A DNA stretch of 64,000 nucleotides, taken from positions 255,168-319,167 of the forward strand of contig JAHFRD010000001.1 in NCBI GenBank assembly GCA_023258975.1. The letters run 5' to 3'. The notes under the pieces were generated by a model that was given only the letters and a program-made list of their open reading frames with translations, was not told where the DNA came from and did not search any database. A program made the position numbers and the translations under genes. This stretch comes from Hydrogenophilales bacterium (GTDB taxonomy: Bacteria; Pseudomonadota; Gammaproteobacteria; Burkholderiales; Thiobacillaceae). This document shows, piece by piece, positions 56,602 to 64,000 of this stretch. The first letter of the stretch is position 1, and the number at the start of each line of letters is the position of its first letter.

Positions 56602-57171
56602 TTGAAGCTGCTCCACATTCTGCCGCGCGGACTGTTGTTCGCCGCCCTGCCGTTTCTCGTCTACTTCGCGCTGCAACATTTACAGCCGCGAGAAGTGGCC
56701 CTGCCGCTGCTTGCCCTGTTGCTACTGCGCACACCCGGCAAGGTGCTCGCCTATGCGCGCGGGCGGGGGATGCGCGCCCTTCTGGCGGCGGGAGCGGCGC
56801 TGGCGGTGGTGGCGTTGCTCTGGCAAAGCAACGACCCGGTCTGGGTATTGAGCTACCCGATCTTCATGAACGCGCTGATGCTCGGCGTATTCGCCGCCTC
56901 CCTGCTGCATCCGCCCAGCGTCATCGAACGCCTGGCACGCCTGCGCCATCCCGACATGCCGCCCGAGGGTGTGGCTTACACCCGCCGCATCACCCAAATC
57001 TGGTGCGGTTTCTTCGTCGCCAATGGCGGCATCGCCGCCTGGACCGCATTCGCCGCCTCGCGAGAAATCTGGGTGCTCTACAACGGCCTGATTTCCTATC
57101 TGTTGATGGGCATGATGTTCGCCGGCGAATGGCTGTTCCGGCGCTGGCGTTTCGGTTCGGAAGCGACGTGA
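56602..57171 (+). CDS. Conserved membrane protein of aryl-polyene clusters
   Basis: The 189-residue protein has five or six predicted helices (ILPRGLLFAALPFLVYFAL near the start, GLISYLLMGMMFAGEWLF near the end) and the ARLRHPDMPPEGVAYTRRIT loop seen in the COG4648 family. It starts with TTG at 56602. Its function is not known; its fixed place between ACP and AMP-ligase genes suggests a role in assembly or transport of the pigment. Confidence 0.8.
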   Translation: MKLLHILPRGLLFAALPFLVYFALQHLQPREVALPLLALLLLRTPGKVLAYARGRGMRALLAAGAALAVVALLWQSNDPVWVLSYPIFMNALMLGVFAASLLHPPSVIERLARLRHPDMPPEGVAYTRRITQIWCGFFVANGGIAAWTAFAASREIWVLYNGLISYLLMGMMFAGEWLFRRWRFGSEAT

Positions 57172-58568
57172 TGAAGTTGGCTCTGGCTGAACTTGTCGCC
57201 ATCGGTCGCCCACCTGAACACCCGGTGGCCTGGGTGGACGAACGCCTGATCGACTGGGCCGAATTCCGTGCCCGCGTCGTGAATCTGAGCCGCGCCCTCG
57301 CCTCTCGACCGGAACATGACTGGCTGCTGGCCTGTGCCGAACCTTTCGACTTCGCCGTCGCCCTGTTCGCGGTTTGGCATGCCGGGCGCCGCGCCTTGCT
57401 GCCACCCTCGCTACGCGAGGGAGCGATAGCCGAACTCAGGGATCAGGCCGACGGCATCCTGGATCACCCAGCCACCTGGCCCGCCGCTTCGATGGAGGGC
57501 CTTGAACCGAAACCGCTCGACCCCGCCCGCGCCAGCCTCGACCTGTTCACCTCCGGCAGCGGCGGACAGCCCAAGCGGATCACCAAGAGCCTGGCCCAAC
57601 TCGATACTGAAGTCGCCATTCTGGAACAACGGTGGGGCGATCAAGACGGCGGCCCGGTGTTGGCGACGGTGCCACACCACCATATTTACGGCTTGCTGTT
57701 CCGCCTGCTTTGGCCACTCGCCGCCGGGCGTCCATTCGACAACCAAACCTGTACCGCGCCGGAGTTTCTCCTCGCCCGCCTTGAAGAGCTGGGGCCGGGT
57801 CGGGTGATTTCCAGCCCATCGCAACTGGCGCGCATGCACGAACTGATTTCCCTGCAAAGCCTGGCCGGCCGCGCCACCCGTATCTTCTCCTCCGGTGGCC
57901 CATTGCACGCCGCCACCGCGCGCCGCTTCCAGACTGCGCTGGGTGAAGCGCCGCTGGAAATCTTCGGCAGCACCGAAACCGGCGGTATCGCCTGGCGTAT
58001 ACAGGACGGGGAAACCAATGACGCAGACAAGGATGCCGGCGCTACAGGAGCACAACCGATATGCGCCAGCCATGCCTGGACCCCTTTCCCGGAGGTGGCG
58101 GTTTCCGTTTCCGAAACCGGCGCACTGACCTTGATCTCGCCATTCCTCCCGGACACCACCCCGCTCGTCACGGAGGACGCCGCCGAGCTGCTCGCGGATG
58201 GCCGCTTTCGTCTGCTCGGCCGCCTTGATCGCATCGTCAAGATCGAGGAAAAGCGTCTTTCCCTGGCTGACATGGAAGCCCGCCTCGCCGGCCATCCCTG
58301 GGTGCGCGAAGCCGCCCTGGTGGTACTTGTCGGGCGCAGACAGACTCTGGGCGCGTTGCTGGTGCTCAGTGAGGATGGCCGGAAAATTCTGGACGCCAAG
58401 GGCCGCGCCGCCTGTGCCCAAGCCCTGCGCCGCCATCTTTCGCGCTGGTTCGACGCCGTCCTGTTGCCGCGCCAGTGGCGCTATCACGATGCGCTGCCCT
58501 ACAACGAGCGCGGCAAACTGGCCATCGTCGATCTGATCCGACAATTCGACACCTCACGCAATGACTGA
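57171..58568 (+). CDS. Acyl/aryl-AMP ligase of the aryl-polyene cluster
   Basis: The 465-residue ANL-family enzyme has the P-loop LDLFTSGSGGQPKRITKSLA, IFGSTETGGIAWR and a C-terminal RFRLLGRLDRIVKIEEKRLS hinge with the catalytic Lys near YNERGKL. It should activate the aryl acid (hydroxycinnamate or benzoate type) for loading on ACP. The ATG overlaps the preceding stop (TGATG). Between the two lobes a 20-base palindrome half-unit has been incorporated in frame (peptide DKDAGATGAQ, about residues 286-295). Confidence 0.88.
   Translation: MKLALAELVAIGRPPEHPVAWVDERLIDWAEFRARVVNLSRALASRPEHDWLLACAEPFDFAVALFAVWHAGRRALLPPSLREGAIAELRDQADGILDHPATWPAASMEGLEPKPLDPARASLDLFTSGSGGQPKRITKSLAQLDTEVAILEQRWGDQDGGPVLATVPHHHIYGLLFRLLWPLAAGRPFDNQTCTAPEFLLARLEELGPGRVISSPSQLARMHELISLQSLAGRATRIFSSGGPLHAATARRFQTALGEAPLEIFGSTETGGIAWRIQDGETNDADKDAGATGAQPICASHAWTPFPEVAVSVSETGALTLISPFLPDTTPLVTEDAAELLADGRFRLLGRLDRIVKIEEKRLSLADMEARLAGHPWVREAALVVLVGRRQTLGALLVLSEDGRKILDAKGRAACAQALRRHLSRWFDAVLLPRQWRYHDALPYNERGKLAIVDLIRQFDTSRND
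58029..58048. repeat. GCGCCGGC-family half-unit inside the AMP-ligase gene
   Basis: AAGGATGCCGGCGCTACAGG matches one arm of the units at 9966 and 20191 and is read in frame. Confidence 0.75.
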
Positions 58569-58956
58569 ATTCCTGCCCCTCATCCGCAGTGAGGAAATCT
58601 CTCATGAAGGTGGCGTCACTTTGCATCTGTTCGTGCCAGCCGAATTGAGCCTGTTCGCCGGGCATTTCCCCGGCCTGCCCCTGCTGCCCGGCGTCGCCCA
58701 GATACATTGGGCCGCTTTGCTGGGAACGGAGCGACTCCGGATCGAAACCCGATTCACCCGCCTGCTCAACATCAAGTTCCAGAAGCCGGTGCTACCCGAC
58801 ACGGAACTCGACCTCACCCTCAACTGGGACGCCACACGCCGGCAACTGGCCTTTACGTACACTTCGGAGGCCGGATGCCATGCCTCCGGCAAGATCGAGT
58901 TCGGTGGCAAGTTCGGTGGCAAGTTCGGCGGCAAACTCGGTGGCAACGACGCATGA
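58561..58956 (+). CDS. Hotdog-fold dehydratase (FabZ/ApeI-like)
   Basis: The 131-residue protein has the hotdog signature FAGHFPGLPLLPGVAQIHWA with the catalytic His, and FQKPVLPDTELDLTL. It should dehydrate 3-hydroxyacyl-ACP during polyene growth. The C-terminus ends in three repeats of FGGK/LGGK type, encoded by a 12-bp tandem repeat (about 58901-58945) that is not part of the fold. It overlaps the ligase gene by eight bases. Confidence 0.88.
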   Translation: MTEFLPLIRSEEISHEGGVTLHLFVPAELSLFAGHFPGLPLLPGVAQIHWAALLGTERLRIETRFTRLLNIKFQKPVLPDTELDLTLNWDATRRQLAFTYTSEAGCHASGKIEFGGKFGGKFGGKLGGNDA

Positions 58957-59699
58957 GTTTTGCCCCTTGTTTCATCGTCCCGGTCTACAACCACGGCGCC
59001 ACGGCCGGCGCCACAGTGGCGGCCTTGGCCAGGCTTGGCCCGCCCATCTATCTGGTCGACGACGGCAGCGATGCCATCACCGCCACGGTGCTGGATCGAC
59101 TGGTCGCAAACATCCCTCAGGTATGCCTGGTGCGGCGAATGGCCAACGGCGGCAAGGGCGCGGCGGTAATGAGCGGAATACGGGCGGCGTTTGCCGATGG
59201 CCTCACTCATGCCTTGCAGGTCGATGCCGACGGCCAGCACGCCCTGGCCGACATCCCGGCTTTTCTCGCTGCGGCCCGCGCGGAACCACAAGCCCTGATC
59301 TGCGGCGTGCCGAAGTACGACGCCAGTGTGCCCAAGGGACGTCTTTATGGCCGCTACGCCACCCATATCTGGGTATGGGTCGAAACCCTGTCGTTCGGCA
59401 TCCAGGATTCCATGTGCGGTTTCCGCGTCTATCCGCTTGCCCCCGCGCATCGCCTGATCGACGAGGTTCATCTGGGCACCCGCATGGATTTCGATATCGA
59501 AGTGCTGGTGCGTCTGTTCTGGCGCGGTGTGCGCATCGTCAACCGGCCGACCCGGGTGACCTATCCGGAAGGCGGCATCTCGCATTTCCGCCCCTGGCGG
59601 GACAACCTGCGTATTTCCTGGCTGCACACCCGTCTGGTATTCGGCATGTTCTTGCGATTGCCGGTGCTGCTGGCGAGGAGGCTGGCTCGACATGGCTGA
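58953..59699 (+). CDS. Family 2 glycosyltransferase of the aryl-polyene cluster
   Basis: The 248-residue enzyme has the GT2 motifs FIVPVYNHGATAGATVAALA, YLVDDGSDA, ALQVDADGQHALADIPAFLA (DXD-type) and RMDFDIEVLVRLFWRGVRIV. It lacks the C-terminal membrane region of dolichol-type GT2. In some aryl-polyene loci it is fused with the acyltransferase encoded next; here they overlap by eight bases (ATGGCTGA). Confidence 0.88.
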   Translation: MSFAPCFIVPVYNHGATAGATVAALARLGPPIYLVDDGSDAITATVLDRLVANIPQVCLVRRMANGGKGAAVMSGIRAAFADGLTHALQVDADGQHALADIPAFLAAARAEPQALICGVPKYDASVPKGRLYGRYATHIWVWVETLSFGIQDSMCGFRVYPLAPAHRLIDEVHLGTRMDFDIEVLVRLFWRGVRIVNRPTRVTYPEGGISHFRPWRDNLRISWLHTRLVFGMFLRLPVLLARRLARHG

Positions 59700-59753
59700 A
59701 CCTGTAGCGCCGGCGTCTCGCCGGCGAGACGCCGGCGCTACAGGTTCAGCCAT
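59692..59753. repeat. 62-bp perfect palindrome at the acyltransferase start
   Basis: Both 31-base arms are identical on opposite strands with no spacer; the first arm starts ATGGCTGAACCTGTAGCG and the second ends CGCTACAGGTTCAGCCAT. The centre (from TGTAGCGCC onward) is a head-to-head pair of the GCGCCGGC repeat family, while the outer nine bases ATGGCTGAA are gene sequence. It covers the glycosyltransferase stop and the acyltransferase start. Confidence 0.95.
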
Positions 59754-60678
59754 ACCGCACTGGTCGAAGCTGGCCGAAGTCGGTACCGGCTGGGGGCTCA
59801 ACCTGACCTTCGCGCTCTATCGCCTCCTCGGCGAGCGCGCGGCCCGACTGTTATTGCACCCCATCGTGTTCTGGTTCTTCTTGTTCGCACCGCGCGCGCG
59901 CCATGCCTCCCGCGATTATCTGAGCCGCCTGCATGGCGTGGGGGGTTACGACCACGCCCCCACCTGGCGCGACGACTACCGCCACCTCTACGCCTTCGCC
60001 GGCGCCGCGCTCGACAAAGTGGCCGCCTGGATGGGCCGGGTCGATCTCGATCGCCTCGTCTTCGAGAAGCAGGCCGACCTCTACGCCCTGCGCGACTCCG
60101 GGCGCGGCGCGGTGGTGATCGGCTCCCATCTCGGCAGCCTGGAAACCGCGCGCGCCCTGGCCGCGCATCTGGGCCAGCAGCGCAAGATCAACGCCATCGT
60201 CTACGGCGACCACGCCATCCGCTTCAACGCCCTCCTCGCCCGCGCCAACCCCGGCTTTGCCGTGAACCTGATCCAGGTCTCCCAACTCGGCCCGGACACC
60301 GCCATCGAACTCGCGGAAAAAATCGCAAACGGCGAACTCTTGTTCATCGTCGGCGACCGCACCCCAGCCGCTGAAAACGGCCGCACAAGCCAGGCCGAAT
60401 TCCTCGGAGCGCCCGCCCCCTTCGCACAAGGCCCGTTCATCCTGGCCAGCCTGCTCAAGTGCCCGGTCTACCTGTTCTTCTGCCTGAGCGAGGAGGATGG
60501 CAAACGACAGCGTTTCCACATCCACTTCGAGCATTTCGCCGAACGCATCGAGCTACCGCGTCACGCCCGTGGCGCGGCCCTGCAAGCGCTGACGCGACGC
60601 TATGCGGATCGTCTGGCGCACTACTGCCGCACGGCCCCCCTGCAATGGTTCAATTTCTACGATTTCTGGCATCCATGA
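59692..60678 (+). CDS. Lysophospholipid acyltransferase (LpxL-like) family protein
   Basis: The 328-residue protein belongs to the LpxL/HtrB-type superfamily: AVVIGSHLGSLETARALAAH (His-X4-Glu variant), INAIVYGDHAIRFNALLARA, LFIVGDRTPAAENGRTS and FLGAPAPFAQGPFILASLLK. It is expected to acylate the lipid anchor of the aryl polyene. Residues 2-20 (AEPVAPASRRRDAGATGSA) are encoded by the 62-bp palindrome, so the native N-terminus is altered. Confidence 0.86.
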   Translation: MAEPVAPASRRRDAGATGSAIPHWSKLAEVGTGWGLNLTFALYRLLGERAARLLLHPIVFWFFLFAPRARHASRDYLSRLHGVGGYDHAPTWRDDYRHLYAFAGAALDKVAAWMGRVDLDRLVFEKQADLYALRDSGRGAVVIGSHLGSLETARALAAHLGQQRKINAIVYGDHAIRFNALLARANPGFAVNLIQVSQLGPDTAIELAEKIANGELLFIVGDRTPAAENGRTSQAEFLGAPAPFAQGPFILASLLKCPVYLFFCLSEEDGKRQRFHIHFEHFAERIELPRHARGAALQALTRRYADRLAHYCRTAPLQWFNFYDFWHP

Positions 60679-62210
60679 ACCCCACTGAAAAAACAAACCC
60701 GGTACTGGGAAGCCGTCCTCTAAGCATCGAAGAAGTGGTCGCCATCGCCACCGGCGCCGGCGTGCGCCTGCACGACGACCCCGCCTGGCGCGAACGCATC
60801 GAACGCGGCGCTGCCTTCGTTGATCGACTCCTGGCCGAGGAAGGCGAGATCTACGGTATCACCACCGGCTACGGCGACTCCTGCTGTGTCGGCGTCCCGC
60901 TCGAACTGGCGCGGCAGTTGCCGGTACATCTGATGCGCTACCACGGCTGCGGACTTGGTGAACATTTCAGCCCCGGAGAGACCCGCGCCGTACTGACCGC
61001 CCGCCTCGCCTCGCTGGCACGGGGTTACTCCGGGGTGCGCTGGGTATTGCTGGAACGCATCGCCGCGCTGATCAACCACGACCTGCCGCCACTGATGCCC
61101 TCGGAAGGTTCGGTCGGCGCCAGCGGCGACCTCACGCCCCTGTCCTACCTCGCCGCAGTTCTGATGGGCGAGCGCGAGGTCTGGCGCGACGGCCAGCCGG
61201 TCGAGGCCGCCGCCGCGCTGGCGGCGGCGGGCATCGAACCGATCCTGCTGGCGCCCAAGGAAGCCCTCGCCATCATGAACGGCACCGCCGTGATGACCGG
61301 CCTCGCCTGCCTGGCCTGGGCGCGCGCCGACTACCTGTCGCGCCTGGCCACGCGCATCACCGCGCTGGCCTCCATCGCCACGCGCGGCAACCCGGAGCAC
61401 TTCGACCCGGCCCTGTTCGCCGTCAAGCCGCATGCCGGGCAGAACGAAGTCGCCGCCTGGATCTGGAACGACCTCGGCCAACTTCACGATGGCCCGCCGA
61501 TGCGCCTGCAAGACCGCTACTCGATCCGCTGCGCGCCACACGTCATCGGCGTCCTGCGCGACGCCCTGCCCTGGATGCGGCGCGACATCGAGAACGAACT
61601 CAACAGCGCCAACGACAACCCCATCATCGACCCGGACAACGAGCGCGTCCTGCACGGCGGCCATTTCTACGGCGGCCACATCGCCTTCGTCATGGACGCC
61701 ATGAAGACCGCCGTCGCCAGCATCGCCGACCTGCTCGACCGCCAACTCGCCCTGCTGGTGGACACCCGCTACAACCACGGACTGCCGCAGAACCTGTCCG
61801 GCGCGGAAGGCGCGCGCGCCGCCATCAACCACGGTTTCAAGGCGGTGCAGATCGGCGCCTCCGCATGGACGGCGGAAGCCCTCAAGCTGACCATGCCGGC
61901 GACCAGCTTCTCCCGCTCCACCGAATGCCACAACCAGGACAAGGTCAGCATGGGCACCATCGCCGCGCGCGACTGCCTGCGCGTGCTCGAACTCGCCGAA
62001 CAGGTCGCCGCCGCGCTGACCCTGGCCGTCACCCAGGGCATCGCCCTGCGCGCGCGCCAGGGCGATCTGCCGGAACAGCGCCTGACGGAAACGCTACGCC
62101 AGTTCCGCGACCAGGTCGGCTTCCCCTTCCTGGAGGAAGACCGCCCGCTGGAAGCCGAACTGCGCGCCACCCTGGAACGCATCCGCGCGCAAGACTGGGA
62201 GTTGTATTGA
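60675..62210 (+). CDS. HAL/PAL/TAL-family aromatic ammonia-lyase
   Basis: The 511-residue enzyme has Tyr60 in EIYGITTGYG, the MIO-forming Ala149-Ser150-Gly151 in GSVGASGDLTPLSY, and the NGTAVMTGLACLAW and NSANDNPIIDP regions. Members of this family remove ammonia from His, Phe or Tyr. At the substrate-selector pair it has Tyr89-His90 (MRYHGCGLG). In this cluster it likely supplies the aryl starter acid. It overlaps the acyltransferase by four bases. Confidence 0.9.
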   Translation: MNPTEKTNPVLGSRPLSIEEVVAIATGAGVRLHDDPAWRERIERGAAFVDRLLAEEGEIYGITTGYGDSCCVGVPLELARQLPVHLMRYHGCGLGEHFSPGETRAVLTARLASLARGYSGVRWVLLERIAALINHDLPPLMPSEGSVGASGDLTPLSYLAAVLMGEREVWRDGQPVEAAAALAAAGIEPILLAPKEALAIMNGTAVMTGLACLAWARADYLSRLATRITALASIATRGNPEHFDPALFAVKPHAGQNEVAAWIWNDLGQLHDGPPMRLQDRYSIRCAPHVIGVLRDALPWMRRDIENELNSANDNPIIDPDNERVLHGGHFYGGHIAFVMDAMKTAVASIADLLDRQLALLVDTRYNHGLPQNLSGAEGARAAINHGFKAVQIGASAWTAEALKLTMPATSFSRSTECHNQDKVSMGTIAARDCLRVLELAEQVAAALTLAVTQGIALRARQGDLPEQRLTETLRQFRDQVGFPFLEEDRPLEAELRATLERIRAQDWELY

Positions 62211-62641
62211 TGCCGGCGCCGATCACCGAATGGAAGGCCGAAGTCGTCCTGGAAGTCCCCTTCCACGACGTCGATGTCATGGGTGTGGCCTGGCACGGCC
62301 ACTATGTGAAGTACTTCGAGGCCGCGCGCGGCGCCCTCCTGCGCGCCCTCGACTACGACTACCCGCAGATGCGCGACTCCGGCTATCTCTGGCCGGTGGT
62401 GGAATGCCAGTTGAAATACGTCCGCCCCGCGAAATACGGCCAGAAACTGCGCGTCACCGCCCTCCTGGTCGAATACGAAAACCGGCTGAAGATCGCCTAC
62501 GAAATCTTCGACGCCGCCGGCGGCGAGCGCCTCACTCGCGGGCACACCGTCCAGGTCGCGGTGGATGCCTTCAGCGAGGAATTGCTGTTCGTGTCGCCGG
62601 GTGCGTTGTTGAAGCAAGTGGAAAAGCCGCTTGATATATAG
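62210..62641 (+). CDS. 4HBT-type acyl-CoA/ACP thioesterase
   Basis: The 143-residue hotdog protein has the motif FHDVDVMGVAWHGHYVKYFE with the catalytic Asp, and YVRPAKYGQKLRVTALLVEY. It probably releases or edits acyl chains in polyene synthesis. Its ATG overlaps the lyase stop by one base. Confidence 0.9.
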   Translation: MPAPITEWKAEVVLEVPFHDVDVMGVAWHGHYVKYFEAARGALLRALDYDYPQMRDSGYLWPVVECQLKYVRPAKYGQKLRVTALLVEYENRLKIAYEIFDAAGGERLTRGHTVQVAVDAFSEELLFVSPGALLKQVEKPLDI

Positions 62642-62665
62642 AAACCATTTCCATATGGTGAAGTC

Positions 62666-62896
62666 GTGACGACGAAACATCGCTTCCGCAACAAGTACCG
62701 GCTGCAAATACGCGAAAAGGATCACTTGCCCATGCATGTGCATCTGGTCGGCGGAGAAATCAACGTCAGGATTGATCTGATAACCGTAACGGTCAGCGAG
62801 GGCGATTGCCCCGCCGGCCTGGCGCTGGAAGTGTTGGCTTGGGTCACGGAACACCGTGATGAACTGATAGAGGAATGGAAAAAATGGCATCCATGA
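62666..62896 (+). CDS. DUF4160 family protein
   Basis: The 76-residue protein has the DUF4160 pattern (KYRLQIREKDHLPMHVHLVG with the HLPMHVH motif, and a C-terminal helix ELIEEWKKWH). It starts with GTG. These small proteins are usually encoded next to a DUF2442 protein, as here, in a toxin-antitoxin-like arrangement; their activity is not established. Confidence 0.82.
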   Translation: MTTKHRFRNKYRLQIREKDHLPMHVHLVGGEINVRIDLITVTVSEGDCPAGLALEVLAWVTEHRDELIEEWKKWHP

Positions 62897-63339
62897 AACG
62901 CCCCCGACTCAAAGCGGTAACCGCGATGCCGCAACAACGGCTTAACCTGATGTTCACCGACGACAGCCGCTACACGGTTGACCTCTCACAGGACATAGAA
63001 CGCCTGCCGGGACTACATCCACTGCAAGATGCCACCGCCTTTGCACAAGTCATGGTCGCGGATGAGGGCTGGACGGTGGAGTGGCCCGGATACGACATTC
63101 AGATCGGCGCGGATACCTTATGGCTGGATGCCATCGAGCAAAACAGCCACGATGAAGCCCAACGTGAATTCCTGCGCTGGCGCGTCCGCCACACCCTTTC
63201 CCTATCCGCCGCCGGCCAGGCGCTCGGAATTACGCCCAGAACGGTAAGCGCCTATGGAACTGGCGCGCGTCCGGTCCCCAAAATGGTGCGGCTGGCCATC
63301 AAGGGCTGGGAATGCGAACACGACGCGAAGGGATCATGA
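62893..63339 (+). CDS. DUF2442 protein with C-terminal HTH
   Basis: The 148-residue product joins a DUF2442 domain (RLNLMFTDDSRYTVDLSQDI, EWPGYDIQIGADTLWLDAI) to a Cro/C1-like HTH (SLSAAGQALGITPRTVSAYG). The ATG at 62893 overlaps the DUF4160 stop by four bases, although frames open from 62875. The HTH suggests it represses its own operon. The pair separates the thioesterase from the LolA-like gene. Confidence 0.82.
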   Translation: MKRPRLKAVTAMPQQRLNLMFTDDSRYTVDLSQDIERLPGLHPLQDATAFAQVMVADEGWTVEWPGYDIQIGADTLWLDAIEQNSHDEAQREFLRWRVRHTLSLSAAGQALGITPRTVSAYGTGARPVPKMVRLAIKGWECEHDAKGS

Positions 63340-63986
63340 CCGTGACAATCCTTGCCGCCTCGATCAATCAACGGGTAATGCTCGGGATCATCTGCCTTGC
63401 GCTTCTGATCGGCGTAGCAGCCATCCCACCAGCACAAGCCGCGCCCGTTTTGTCCCGACTCACCGCCCGCCTCGACCAGGCCGGAGTGATCCATGCCGAT
63501 TTCACCCAGACCAAGACCCTGCAAGCCCTGAAACGTCCCCTGCGCACCAGTGGGCGACTGGTGTTCGCGCGCGGCCAGGGGGTGTTGTGGCTGATCGAAA
63601 AACCGTACCAGGCCAGCTATGCCTTGAGCGCGGAGCGCGTGACCGAGATCGGGCCGGACGGCGCCCGCCGGGTGCGGGCGGCACGGGAAGTGCCGGCGCT
63701 GGCGCAGGTCGGGCGGGTGTTTCAGGCCATTTTCCAGGGTGACATCAAGGGCCTGGAGGAGCATTTCGAGGTCACGGTGAGTGGTGATGCCGAACGCTGG
63801 CGAGTCGAACTGGCGCCGAAGCCGGCCCTGGCGCGTTTTCTGAATGGCATCAACGCGCGCGGCGGGCGGTTTCTCGACCTCATCGAGATCGAGGAGGCGC
63901 AGGGTGACCGCACCCGCATCGAATTCCGTGATTCGCGCCTGGATGTACCGTTGTCGGAAGCTGAAGCGCGATTGTTGAGGAATTGA
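63336..63986 (+). CDS. LolA-like outer-membrane lipoprotein carrier of the aryl-polyene cluster
   Basis: The 216-residue protein has a hydrophobic N-terminus (VMLGIICLALLIGVAAIPPA) and a LolA-type domain (GVIHADFTQTKTLQALKRPL, GQGVLWLIEKPYQASYAL). It is expected to carry the hydrophobic product through the periplasm. The ATG overlaps the DUF2442 stop by four bases; the frame upstream is not conserved. Confidence 0.87.
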   Translation: MTVTILAASINQRVMLGIICLALLIGVAAIPPAQAAPVLSRLTARLDQAGVIHADFTQTKTLQALKRPLRTSGRLVFARGQGVLWLIEKPYQASYALSAERVTEIGPDGARRVRAAREVPALAQVGRVFQAIFQGDIKGLEEHFEVTVSGDAERWRVELAPKPALARFLNGINARGGRFLDLIEIEEAQGDRTRIEFRDSRLDVPLSEAEARLLRN

Positions 63987-64000
63987 TGCGCCTGCGTGCC
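63986..64000 (+). CDS. Start of the next gene, truncated by the window edge
   Basis: ATG at 63986 overlaps the preceding stop (TGATG) and opens a frame beginning MRLRA. By cluster order an MMPL-type exporter is expected, but five codons cannot show this. Confidence 0.4.

Noticed and set aside
58602-59801. 399-residue minus-strand frame across the glycosyltransferase
   Set aside because: It is antisense to a well-supported GT2 gene, and its similar N-terminal segment is only the mirror image of the palindrome.
1-64000. tRNA, rRNA, riboswitches and complete insertion sequences
   Set aside because: I looked for tRNA-like cloverleaf ends, rRNA motifs and transposase-type domains in the translated frames and saw none convincing; a tool search (tRNAscan, Infernal, ISfinder) would be decisive.

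Overview
The window is GC-rich, densely coded DNA that reads as a betaproteobacterial chromosome. The lineage call rests on several combined signs: EarP next to an EF-P with Arg32, a fimT-pilV-W-X-Y1-E minor-pilin operon, a short H-NS protein of the BpH3 type, the hom-thrC arrangement and a napDAGHB cluster. It looks like a denitrifier or facultative anaerobe with a biofilm-type surface. Genus cannot be fixed from the sequence alone. No rRNA, tRNA, CRISPR array or complete insertion sequence was recognised.

Layout. 1-13.5 kb: a type I secretion locus, with the 3' part of a giant Ig-like/RTX adhesin, then two toxin-antitoxin loci (one intact RelE type, one ruined vapBC), then a TolC-like outer-membrane protein, a LapB-like ABC exporter and an HlyD-like adaptor. 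13.8-16.1 kb: an H-NS gene, then earP-efp. 16.2-20.1 kb, minus strand: birA, coaX, a SPOR protein and two TPM-domain proteins. 20.7-29.0 kb, minus strand: a complete minor-pilin/PilY1 operon headed by a duplicated fimT. 29.2-33.8 kb: a thiO remnant, ubiG, a LysR regulator, lplT, and a barnase-like RNase with its barstar. 33.9-37.8 kb: alaC-hom-thrC. 38-46.7 kb: housekeeping and stress genes (Crp/Fnr regulator, nucleotidase, trpS, M50 protease, YciO, PHP protein, yciB, yciI, bolA, PpiC, cbpA) plus a decayed PAS-GGDEF gene. 46.9-53.8 kb: a divergent hfq, a ModE-like HTH protein, napDAGHB, and a Crp/Fnr regulator sharing a perfect FNR-type box with nap. 53.8-64 kb: the first half of an aryl-polyene-type pigment cluster (PPTase, chain-length factor, acyltransferases, two ACPs, AMP ligase, dehydratase, glycosyltransferase, ammonia-lyase, thioesterase, LolA-like carrier), interrupted by a DUF4160/DUF2442 pair and cut by the right edge.

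The most unusual signal is small mobile repeats. A 189/260-bp MITE-like element occurs twice with perfect 5-bp target duplications, once inside vapB, where removing it restores the reading frame. At least three families of REP-like palindromes are scattered through the window, and several sit inside coding regions: the PilX leader, the leader of a TPM-domain protein, an AMP ligase, and a 62-bp perfect palindrome covering the start of an acyltransferase.

Genes that plausibly work together: adhesin plus exporter for attachment; minor pilins plus PilY1 for type IV pili; nap plus its regulator and the ModE-like protein for periplasmic nitrate reduction; EarP modifying EF-P at Arg32; and the aryl-polyene enzymes building and exporting a membrane pigment.
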